Shown piece by piece: positions 32,209 to 40,509 of a stretch of DNA of 64,000 nucleotides. The stretch lies in the NCBI GenBank assembly GCA_900318685.1, contig ONLL01000013.1, positions 1 to 64,000 on the forward strand, given 5' to 3'. The translations under genes and the position numbers were made by a program. Source of the DNA: an uncultured Prevotellaceae bacterium. Lineage in GTDB: Bacteria; Bacteroidota; Bacteroidia; Bacteroidales; Bacteroidaceae. The stretch's first letter is position 1. Each line of letters starts with the position of its first letter. Below the pieces are notes generated by a model, which ran no database searches, had not been told where the DNA came from, and was given only the letters and a program-made list of their open reading frames with translations.

Positions 32209-33378
32209 ATGAAAAACAAACATCTGATGACACTGGCAGCCACATTGCTGCTGAGCAGCTCTGCTATAGCACAGGGCCAAGAATGGAAATCATTCTCTTT
32301 CGTGGAGGCACAGGGAGGCTTACAACTAACCTCTACCAACGCCCCGATGGATAAGTTGTTCACCCCGACGGCAGCCCTCTCCCTGGGACATTACTTCACT
32401 CCGGTAGTAGGTGCACGCCTACATGTGAATGCCTGGCAGTCAAAGAGCGGCTTCGTGGGACTAGACCAGTATTACAAATGGAAGTACGTCACTCCCGATC
32501 TCGACTTGATGGTAAATCTCTCGAATCTTTTCTGCAGCAGTCAGAGTCATGCTCTGAATGTGATCCTGCTGGGTGGTGTGGGACTGAACTACGCATGGGA
32601 CAATGATGAACTAGCAGATCTGGGCATCGCTCCGAAGCGCATTCCTCTGGCATGGGAGGACAACCATCTGAGCCACAACCTGCGAGCTGGTCTGCGCCTG
32701 GAGACCAACCAGAGCAAGCCATTGGGTTTGTCGCTGGAGTTGAATGCAAACTCGCTCGACGACCGTTTCAACTCGAAGGTGAACGACCAGGATGACTGGC
32801 AGTTTACTGCTATGCTCGGCCTGACCTACCGCTTCGGCTACAAGGGCAAGAAGCCTGCTGTTCACATCCCCGTCACCCGTGAGATTGAGGAGACCGTATG
32901 GGAAGAAGTGCCTGTGAAGGAGATGGTGAAGGAGCGTCGTCCCATCCAGAAGACCGAGGCAGTGAAATTGCACAAGGAAGTGTTCTATGCCATCCGCATC
33001 AGCGATAACGTCGACCCGAGCGTCATTCAGAAAGAGGTGGCACAGTTCATGAAGGAGAACCCCACATCAAAGGTGATGATCGTGGGTTATGCCGACAAAG
33101 GTACCGGCAATGCCCGTCTCAACGAGATGTACGCCCGCAAGCGTGCTGAGACCTTCAAGAAGGACCTGATAGAGAAGCATGGTTGTAATGCCGATAACAT
33201 CGTGATCGACTCTAAGGGCGATACCGTCCAGCCGTTCCCGGAGGACAACGACAAGAACCGTTGCGTGATTATCGATGCTGAGGGTAAGCGTCAAGTGACC
33301 GACTACGAGGAAGTAGAGGTCGAGAAGACCGTGATGAAGAAAGTGGAGAAGAAGGTGAAGCGTACCATCACCGAGTAG
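32209..33378 (+). CDS. OmpA-family outer-membrane protein
   Basis: The 389-residue protein has a signal peptide (1-22, SSSAIAQGQ), an N-terminal eight-strand-like barrel (about 25-215) and a periplasmic OmpA-like domain (about 255-360) with VFYAIRISDNVDPSVIQK, VMIVGYADKGTGNARLNEM and YARKRAETFKKDL, which normally binds peptidoglycan. The linker and tail are rich in charged Glu/Lys/Val repeats (EETVWEEVPVKEMVKERRP; VEVEKTVMKKVEKKVKR). It is likely a major structural porin-like protein. Its last 11 bases overlap the end of the convergent methyltransferase gene. Confidence 0.9.
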   Translation: MKNKHLMTLAATLLLSSSAIAQGQEWKSFSFVEAQGGLQLTSTNAPMDKLFTPTAALSLGHYFTPVVGARLHVNAWQSKSGFVGLDQYYKWKYVTPDLDLMVNLSNLFCSSQSHALNVILLGGVGLNYAWDNDELADLGIAPKRIPLAWEDNHLSHNLRAGLRLETNQSKPLGLSLELNANSLDDRFNSKVNDQDDWQFTAMLGLTYRFGYKGKKPAVHIPVTREIEETVWEEVPVKEMVKERRPIQKTEAVKLHKEVFYAIRISDNVDPSVIQKEVAQFMKENPTSKVMIVGYADKGTGNARLNEMYARKRAETFKKDLIEKHGCNADNIVIDSKGDTVQPFPEDNDKNRCVIIDAEGKRQVTDYEEVEVEKTVMKKVEKKVKRTITE

Positions 33379-34549
33379 CCACAATCAATATCTTTTCACC
33401 CGAGGCGAGGGTGGTAGCAAACACGTAGTTGCTGCCACCCTCGCTCAGTTTAAGCCGTTGGCGCAGCGCAGCCACAGTCAACGGGAAGTTCCTTACACTG
33501 ATATTAGCCTGCCGCAACGGCATGATTTTCTGATGCAACTCGTGCTTGTTCATCGACGAGCAGTCAACAATGCGGAAAGAGCGCCCAGGGAATCCTTCAA
33601 CCGGCTGCTGAGCGACAAAGAGATGACTATTGTGAGCCAATGGCGACACGTGATAACGCTGCGCCAACTGGCCGAAGAGTCCGGCCTTCATCAGTGCGGC
33701 ATGAGGCTCATAGAGCCAGGCTCCTACCAGTGATCCCTGCCAAGTCGTCACGAGAGGTTCATCGCCGTCCAAAGGAAATATATCCATACTGCCGTCATTA
33801 ACGCAAACAACCTTCTGATGATCAGACGGAGTATTGGAGAGCACCAACAGCAGTTCCTTACATTCATTCTTTACCGCTACGATATGTACCTCCTTTACCC
33901 GATGCAGCCCGACATCTACGACTGCCTTGCGCCAGTCAAGCATGGGCGAGAGCTTCAACATGACATGGTCGGCTTTACTCAGGAGTTCATCCTTCATCGT
34001 CAGCACGTTAGGCGAGCAGTCAGTGATGCCATAGGTGCGAGCTCCGTGATTGTCACGACGGGCGGGATCAAGGAAAATCAGCGAGGCACTGTCCAAATGA
34101 TGGAGATAGTCGGAAGCATCTCCCGCCACAATTTCTGCCTTCAGATCAAGAGTCGCAAAATTGGCTGCAGCTATATCCCGCAATAACGCTTGCTGCTCGA
34201 CATAGACTGCAGTCTGAAAGGCCTGTGCCATCCAGTAGAAATCGACGCCAAAGCCTCCTGTAAGGTCAACCAGTTTCTGCCGGTTTCCTCCTAGGCCTTC
34301 AGCCACCGATGCTTTGTAGCGTGCCGTGAGCTCACTGGAGCACTGCTCCATAGAAAGATGTGGAGGATAAACAATATCGTTGACAGCAGCCCATGAAGGT
34401 AACTTGCTACGGGCTGTCTGTCGGCCTTGTATCTGCTGCAGTGCCATAGTAAGGTCGACGTTCGCGTCCTTGCAACCGCGCAAGGCCAACTGGCGCACGT
34501 CATCGTCAGCATGCTCACGCACAAAGCGTCGAGTGGCCTCGTTGATCAT
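33368..34549 (-). CDS. THUMP-like class I methyltransferase
   Basis: The 393-residue protein has a helical N-terminal part, motif I KLVDLTGGFGVDFYWMA near 93, an acidic residue after strand 2 (AVYVEQQ), FLDPARRDNHGARTYGI as motif IV near 160, and a C-terminal THUMP-like RNA-binding region (about 300-390). The layout is that of a Bacteroidetes RNA methyltransferase family with unknown position of action. It overlaps the endonuclease gene by 4 bases and the OmpA gene at its end by 11. It is the third gene of the C10 protease transcript unit, perhaps by chance. Confidence 0.82.
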   Translation of the reverse strand: MINEATRRFVREHADDDVRQLALRGCKDANVDLTMALQQIQGRQTARSKLPSWAAVNDIVYPPHLSMEQCSSELTARYKASVAEGLGGNRQKLVDLTGGFGVDFYWMAQAFQTAVYVEQQALLRDIAAANFATLDLKAEIVAGDASDYLHHLDSASLIFLDPARRDNHGARTYGITDCSPNVLTMKDELLSKADHVMLKLSPMLDWRKAVVDVGLHRVKEVHIVAVKNECKELLLVLSNTPSDHQKVVCVNDGSMDIFPLDGDEPLVTTWQGSLVGAWLYEPHAALMKAGLFGQLAQRYHVSPLAHNSHLFVAQQPVEGFPGRSFRIVDCSSMNKHELHQKIMPLRQANISVRNFPLTVAALRQRLKLSEGGSNYVFATTLASGEKILIVATR

Positions 34550-35538
34550 CTGACAATGTATTTCTTGCCGTTCCTCACATAAAGCCCCTTTTGAGGATCT
34601 GTCACACGACGACCCTGCAGGTCGTAGAGCCTGGAGGAACCCAGGGCAAAATTGCGGGTTATCTCACGCACACCACTATCGAATCCTGCATAGCTGAAGG
34701 GCAGTTGCTGCTTGTCGCCCCATATATACTGCTCTAGACCAGGATAGTCTATGAAGGGGTTACGGTTGTTCTGTATCTTGCTGACCGCTTCATTCCGCTT
34801 TGTCTCTTTCTCACTGACGGGATCCCGCTCAGCCCAGCTCATCAGCATCTCAAGCTGCCAGGCGGTTAAGCCGGGATAGGTCGAACCATCGATGGTGGGC
34901 TGTACGCCCTCCTTGTCACCATAGTTGCGATACCAGTCTGACAGTTTTTCCTCATAGCACGTCACCATATAAAAATATGTACGCGCGAAGTCACCTTTGT
35001 ACTCGTCGTTGGGTTCGAACACCTTACCCTTATAGCCCGGATAGGTGCAGGCACCCAGCTTGCTGAAACCGTTGGCCGACATATAGTCCTCACCAGCTGT
35101 TTCGCCGAACGGATAGTTCGAGCGACGATTGTTCACCACCTTGTCCGTGGGGTACATGTGGTGCAGATCGGTGTACATCGGCTGTACCTTTCCCCCGAAC
35201 CAGCTGTTGGGCCATGAGTGCTCACGGTTGTAATATTGTCCCTCCTTGTTACCGCTACCCGGGTCCTGATCTGTGCCGAAGGTAAAGTTGCTGATGCCAG
35301 AGTACATGTCCCACACCTTCCCGTCATCGCGGACGTCAGTAGTGCAGAAATCGGTCCATAAGTCACCGTATGTACGCTCTGTGCGGTTGTAGATTATGGC
35401 ACAGAGGGCGGTTTTCAACTCCGCACCAGTCTTACCGTCAGCATCCTGATAATAACTGCCCGACGAGCCGGGGCCCTGGGCACCGGCACTTACGGCGATG
35501 GCAATGCTCCCGATAAATATGCAGATTCTCTTTTTCAT
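34546..35538 (-). CDS. Secreted endonuclease I family nuclease with sorting tail
   Basis: The 330-residue protein has a signal peptide (1-20, AVSAGAQ) and an endonuclease I (EndA/NucM) domain: NREHSWPNSWFGG near 102 with the catalytic histidine, and TDLHHMYPTDKVVNNRRSN near 122 with metal ligands. It ends with the sorting tail LYDLQGRRVTDPQKGLYVRN. It should cut extracellular or surface DNA/RNA, for nutrients or biofilm change. It starts 3 bases after the C10 protease gene, so both secreted hydrolases are made together. Confidence 0.88.
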   Translation of the reverse strand: MKKRICIFIGSIAIAVSAGAQGPGSSGSYYQDADGKTGAELKTALCAIIYNRTERTYGDLWTDFCTTDVRDDGKVWDMYSGISNFTFGTDQDPGSGNKEGQYYNREHSWPNSWFGGKVQPMYTDLHHMYPTDKVVNNRRSNYPFGETAGEDYMSANGFSKLGACTYPGYKGKVFEPNDEYKGDFARTYFYMVTCYEEKLSDWYRNYGDKEGVQPTIDGSTYPGLTAWQLEMLMSWAERDPVSEKETKRNEAVSKIQNNRNPFIDYPGLEQYIWGDKQQLPFSYAGFDSGVREITRNFALGSSRLYDLQGRRVTDPQKGLYVRNGKKYIVR

Positions 35539-35541
35539 CAG

Positions 35542-38500
35542 TTATCGCTTTACTACTTTTTTCTTTTGGCTCGTGACATAGACCCCCTTACGCGTCGGAG
35601 ACTTCACGCGTCGGCCTTGCATGTCGTAGGCCACGCCATCGCCCTCAGCATCGACAGCTATGCCGGCAATGGCATCTGAGGCCACCACCGTCAGCATTCC
35701 ATCAACATAGGTTATCTCGTAGTTCTGGGCTGCAGCACCACTCACAGTGATAGCATACTCACCGGCAGGACTGTCGGGCGTGGCCTCACAGCTGACAACG
35801 GGCTGCTGCGTGAGCACCTCGTATGTCTCACGATTGCGGAATCCCTTATAGGTCACTTCAAACTCCGGGTTCTCTTCACCCTGTTTACGCGTATACGACT
35901 TTGCCGTGATGGTCAGTGCAGCAGGTGTCACACTGAACTCACCCTCTTCACAGATGAGTCCCCTCGAGGTGATGGTACCTGGTAAGGTGTGGATGACATA
36001 CGTTCCCACGGGTGTTGTAGCATCGGTGATCTCATCACACTTCATCTCTGGCTCGCCATTAATGGGAGCACCTTTCACCTCAAACTTCAGCGGGGCGACG
36101 GCACGTCCGTAGATGCGGCTAGCAGGCTGAGGTTTCACCACAGGAATACCTGTGTACTCCGTTACGGCATAGTCTTGCCACTTATCGGAAGCCAGATAAC
36201 TCTCGACAAGTTTCCCTGGCACAAAGATAGTAGCAGCACTAGGTACATTGCATGAAGCAAAGGGCACGACGCCCTCCTCGTTCATCACCACGACATATTT
36301 CAGGGCCGAGCATCCTGTAAAGGCATACTTGCCCAGTGATGTCACTTGCTGTGGAAGGTAGATGCTCAGCAGGGATGACGAGTTACGGAAAGCATTCTCA
36401 GGTATCTCCGTCAGTGCGGTGAAATAGCGTAGCTCATCGAGGCTCTTCAGGCTCGACTGGTTGCGGAAGATTTCGCCCAGCTCCCTTACCTCTGCGGCTT
36501 CCTCACGCGACAGCTCACCGTCGGCATTCTGGTCCCAGTTCTCCAGACAGATATCCCGGGCACGGCTGTCAGCGAAAGTGATGTAGTGCAGCTTATCACG
36601 CAGTGATAAAACGGCATCACGGATCTCCTGGGCTGTACTCGACAAGTTGTCGTAGACGGCTTGTTCCTCGTCCTTCGCTATTGACTGCTCTTCACACTTC
36701 AACAGTAGCGTCTTCAGCTCGGCAATGGTGGCATCGAGTTCTTCGGCAGCCTTCATATCGTCGAGGGTGATGAAAGCCCACTGACAGCCTTTCTCATGAC
36801 CTAGATAGGTCACATCACTGTAAATACCGTCCGTAGGCGAATAGGCATCATTGCGATGATCGCTCTGCGTGCCCAGGTATTCGCCTTCGACATAGGAGGC
36901 ATCTGCGACAGGCACCTGCAGTGTATAGATGTTCTCACCCACGGGCACTACCTGCCAATAGGCACTGGTGCCGGTATTGCCGTCGACGAAACATGCCTTC
37001 ACGCCTTCGCCCACCTTCGTGTCGCTGCTGGTGCGGAAAAGCACCTTGCCGTCCTTACCTGTCTGCGATGAGTAGAGGAAATATTGTCCCTCGTCCATCG
37101 ACTTCGTGCGGCGCCACTCATACTGCATGCCCTTTCGGCTGACCACGGCCTGTGTGCCATAAGCCTCACCCTTGTCGATGAACTTGCGGGTAGCCACGTT
37201 GTAGATATAACCCACCACACCTTCGCTAATGGGCGAGAACTGTGGCTTCGTACGTGTGCGGACCTCAATGATATTGCCGAAGTCTTTCCAGACTGGAGCC
37301 TGCTCATAAAGATCCTTCGACCCGGCAGGCACTTGTAAAGTGACATTCTGCAGGCTGATGTTGCGGAACACATTATTGCCTAGGGCAATCGTCGACGGGT
37401 CAGGATTGGTCACAGTCACTGTAGTCAGTGCGCGGCAGCCGTCGAACGCATTATCGCCCAAGGTGTTGAGATATTCAGGCAGGTTGATGCTCTTCAGGCT
37501 CGAGCAGTTGCGGAAGGCACGATAGTAGATGCGCTCGATGCTTTCCGGCAGTACGATAGACTCCAGCTTGGAGCAGTTCTCGAAGCTGTTGCCATAAAGC
37601 GTGGTGAGACTGGTGAAGAGCTGCATCTCATCAAAGGTGGTGATGGCCGTGTTATAGAACAGCGTACCAAGATTGTCGAGCTGCGATGCCTCGGTCTTGC
37701 TCAGCTCACCGTCGGCATCAATGTCGAAGTTGGCAATGCACCGCTGGCGCACCAGCTCATCTTCGAAGTTCACCAAGTTGAGCCGTTGGCGCAGAGTCTT
37801 CTGTGCATCGAGCAATTGCTGCGTAGTGCTCTCCATGTTCTCAAGCACAGCACGCTCGGCTTCGCACTTGACGTGACGGGCGTCGGCCATGTCCACCAGT
37901 GCCTGCAGGGCCTTTGCTGCCTGGAAGTTGGCGGTGAGGTTGGCATCATAGAGCACAAAGCGCCACTGGCAGTCCAGCTCATGACCCTCATAGGGCACAT
38001 CACTATATACACCCCAGGTGGGTGATGCGGCATTGCTCTTGTGGTCGGTCTGCACGCCCCAGCAGTTGCCTTCCTGATAGTTGGTATATCCCTCGGGTAT
38101 GCTCAGCGTATAAGTATTATCACCTAGGTCGGTTACCTTCCAATAGGCATTCTTTGTGAGCGAAGCACCGTCGACAAAGGCTGCCTGCACTCCCTGGCCC
38201 ACATTGACATCTGTGGAGGTACGGAAGAGGAAATGGCCATCACGGCCTGTATCGTCGCTGGTAATCTGATAGACGCCTTCGGGCATGCTCGACAGGTGAC
38301 GCAGTACGAAGCGCATGGGTGTGGTGCCCGTGTCCACGACAGCCTGAGTGCCCCAGGCCTCACCCTTCGTCAGATAGCGGCCTGATCCCACATGATGGAG
38401 GTACATCTGCTGTCCTTCGGCGAGGGCTGCAAAGTGTCCGTAGCTGATGTCACGCAGTTCCTTGATATTTCCGAAGGCCTGCCACTGCGCATCGGCAGCA

Positions 38501-40287
38501 AAGAAAGCCCGTGTGCCCTGCATCACATTGAGGGTGGCCTGCTGCAGACTGGCACCGTCGAACACACCGCTGCCCATCTCGATGCTCTCGGGGCGCATGG
38601 TCTTCACTGTGAAGTCACTCAAGCCCTGGCAGTTGGCAAAGGCGCCGTCGCCTAGGCGCTTCATACCCGTGGGAAGGGTCATCGACGTAAGGGCATCGCA
38701 ACCTTCAAAGGCGCGGCTTTCGAGGATACGCACGCCAATGGGCAGATCGATGCTCTTCAGTGCCTTACAGCCGCTAAAGGTCTCCTCACCCAGTGCCGTC
38801 AGCACGTCGGTGAGGCGGATGGTATGTAGCTTCACGCATCCCTTGAAGGCTCTGTCGCCGATGCTCTTCAGCTGCTTCGGCAACTGCACGGTGGTCAGCT
38901 GGTTACACCCTTCAAAGGCTTCGGCATCTATCGTAGTAAGCCCGATAAAGTAGTGCAGCTCGTTGAACGTCTTGATTGCACTGCCTGCCAACACCTTGCC
39001 CAGCGACTCCACGGCAGCAGCCTCGCCATAGCTTAGCTTTCCGTCACCGTTCTGGTCCCAGGCATCCGTGCAGAGCTTACGTGCAACACCATCGCTGAAG
39101 TTCATCGTCTTGTCCATATAGTTCTCCGGTTCGATGCCGATGATGATCTCGCGGTAGGCATTGTAGCCGTCGCTCGAACCGCCGATGCCTTGCTGTCCGG
39201 GCGTGAGGTTCGAAAGGTAGTAGTGGCCGTCGCTCTGCCCGCCCCATCCCCAATTGATGTGGTAGCGCCGGTTGCCGTCGTAGCCGTCGCATACGAAGGC
39301 ATGTCCGACCTCATCATTGGAACCGCTGATATAGAAAGGCCTGCCCTCAGCCAGCTCCTGATAGGCCAGAGCATCCCATTCGTCATCGGTGCTGACGGTC
39401 TGATAGCTGATGTAACGCACACTATTGCCGAAACCGAAGTAGTTGCGCAGCGAGTTGTACACCTCATACGACTGTGCCCCTGAGGCAGAGTTAGTGTAGT
39501 CCATCTTCACGCCCACGCCGCAGTAGTGCATCAGCTGTGCCACAGCCTGCTTCGACCGTGCCGACGAGTTGTTGCTGTAGGTGTCGGTCATCGCGTCCCA
39601 GTCAATGGGCGATCCGGCAGGGATGCCGTTCACGTGCAGGTTACCATAGGTGGGATGGGCGGTATAACCCGTATAGGCGGGCATGGCGGCCTGTGTCTCA
39701 GTGACCATCTTCTCGCGTTGGTAGTACAGGATTTGGGCATAGGCTGTGGCCACGCAACCCGTCACCGAGCGTCCCTGGTTGAAGTATTCCGGACATTCAT
39801 CGTTGTAGGGCGCCCCCTGGTTCCACTTGCTCGACATGAGCTGTGCCACTGCCGGATGTGTGCTCACTCGGCGCACGGCACCCTGCACGGGATGAGTGGC
39901 CAGCCATTCTATCTGGCGGGCATAGTCATCGAGCCACTCCTTCATGTTCGGGGGCAACTGGTCATAGTCGAACTGACCATTGTCGGTATATCCCAACACG
40001 CTCTCAGCCACAGCATCATCGCCGGCAATGATCACGAAGCCATTGCCGTCGCCACGGTTAAAAGCATAGTACGGACAATTGTCCTCTGTCGTTGTGCCTG
40101 CTGCAGCTAGCGACACAGGACTTAGACGGCGGCCGTCATGCTGCTGTTTCATAAACTGAGCGGCCTGCTGCAGCGCCTGTGCGCGGCTGATTGGCTTGGC
40201 ATTCAGACCATTGCATACTAACATGAGGAATGCGGCAACTGTCAGCTGCCGTCCCATCCATCCATAGAAATGTCTGTTCATCTTCAT
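35542..40287 (-). CDS. Secreted C10 cysteine protease with LRR, EF-hand and MBG modules
   Basis: The 1581-residue protein has a signal peptide (1-30) and a Spi-like propeptide (about 32-135). The C10 (streptopain/interpain) domain follows, with catalytic Cys in SVTGCVATAYAQ (C178), His in DEVGHAFVCDGYD (H329) and NWGWGG (346). Three similar blocks come next, each starting with an EF-hand-like loop (DQNGDGKLSYGE near 413; DIDADGELSKTE near 852; DQNADGELSREE near 1247) and continuing with BspA-like leucine-rich repeats (AFEGCNQLTTVQLPKQLKSI). Blocks 1 and 2 are followed by a beta-rich region and a helical linker. An MBG-type domain (about 1440-1535) and the tail YDMQGRRVKSPTRKGVYVTS end it. It is probably a surface protease with host- or matrix-binding repeats. 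It has a TAnnTTTG promoter and heads an operon with a nuclease. Confidence 0.9.
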   Translation of the reverse strand: MKMNRHFYGWMGRQLTVAAFLMLVCNGLNAKPISRAQALQQAAQFMKQQHDGRRLSPVSLAAAGTTTEDNCPYYAFNRGDGNGFVIIAGDDAVAESVLGYTDNGQFDYDQLPPNMKEWLDDYARQIEWLATHPVQGAVRRVSTHPAVAQLMSSKWNQGAPYNDECPEYFNQGRSVTGCVATAYAQILYYQREKMVTETQAAMPAYTGYTAHPTYGNLHVNGIPAGSPIDWDAMTDTYSNNSSARSKQAVAQLMHYCGVGVKMDYTNSASGAQSYEVYNSLRNYFGFGNSVRYISYQTVSTDDEWDALAYQELAEGRPFYISGSNDEVGHAFVCDGYDGNRRYHINWGWGGQSDGHYYLSNLTPGQQGIGGSSDGYNAYREIIIGIEPENYMDKTMNFSDGVARKLCTDAWDQNGDGKLSYGEAAAVESLGKVLAGSAIKTFNELHYFIGLTTIDAEAFEGCNQLTTVQLPKQLKSIGDRAFKGCVKLHTIRLTDVLTALGEETFSGCKALKSIDLPIGVRILESRAFEGCDALTSMTLPTGMKRLGDGAFANCQGLSDFTVKTMRPESIEMGSGVFDGASLQQATLNVMQGTRAFFAADAQWQAFGNIKELRDISYGHFAALAEGQQMYLHHVGSGRYLTKGEAWGTQAVVDTGTTPMRFVLRHLSSMPEGVYQITSDDTGRDGHFLFRTSTDVNVGQGVQAAFVDGASLTKNAYWKVTDLGDNTYTLSIPEGYTNYQEGNCWGVQTDHKSNAASPTWGVYSDVPYEGHELDCQWRFVLYDANLTANFQAAKALQALVDMADARHVKCEAERAVLENMESTTQQLLDAQKTLRQRLNLVNFEDELVRQRCIANFDIDADGELSKTEASQLDNLGTLFYNTAITTFDEMQLFTSLTTLYGNSFENCSKLESIVLPESIERIYYRAFRNCSSLKSINLPEYLNTLGDNAFDGCRALTTVTVTNPDPSTIALGNNVFRNISLQNVTLQVPAGSKDLYEQAPVWKDFGNIIEVRTRTKPQFSPISEGVVGYIYNVATRKFIDKGEAYGTQAVVSRKGMQYEWRRTKSMDEGQYFLYSSQTGKDGKVLFRTSSDTKVGEGVKACFVDGNTGTSAYWQVVPVGENIYTLQVPVADASYVEGEYLGTQSDHRNDAYSPTDGIYSDVTYLGHEKGCQWAFITLDDMKAAEELDATIAELKTLLLKCEEQSIAKDEEQAVYDNLSSTAQEIRDAVLSLRDKLHYITFADSRARDICLENWDQNADGELSREEAAEVRELGEIFRNQSSLKSLDELRYFTALTEIPENAFRNSSSLLSIYLPQQVTSLGKYAFTGCSALKYVVVMNEEGVVPFASCNVPSAATIFVPGKLVESYLASDKWQDYAVTEYTGIPVVKPQPASRIYGRAVAPLKFEVKGAPINGEPEMKCDEITDATTPVGTYVIHTLPGTITSRGLICEEGEFSVTPAALTITAKSYTRKQGEENPEFEVTYKGFRNRETYEVLTQQPVVSCEATPDSPAGEYAITVSGAAAQNYEITYVDGMLTVVASDAIAGIAVDAEGDGVAYDMQGRRVKSPTRKGVYVTSQKKKVVKR

Positions 40288-40309
40288 AGCATTTTTTTAT
40301 CTTCGTTTG

Positions 40310-40317
40310 CAAAGTTA
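40310..40317 (-). promoter_or_regulatory. -7 box TAACTTTG for the C10 protease operon
   Basis: The minus strand reads TAACTTTG 23 bases before the protease start. Confidence 0.65.
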
Positions 40318-40456
40318 CTGAAAATAAACGAAACCACAAAACAATCAAAGCAAATATTTTGGAAAACAGAAGAATACCATCCACAAGCGCTGCTCATTGA
40401 CATTTTTTAACCTGAAAAAGAGCGTCCGGGAGGAGGTGTAATCAGAAGAAAATTGC

Positions 40457-40464
40457 TATCTTTG
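40457..40464 (+). promoter_or_regulatory. -7 box TATCTTTG for nrdD-nrdG
   Basis: TATCTTTG lies 46 bases before the ATG of nrdD. No NrdR-box pair was recognised upstream. Confidence 0.65.
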
Positions 40465-40509
40465 CAACAGTTTTCGTATAACACTAATAGCTAAAGAATA
40501 TACTATCGT

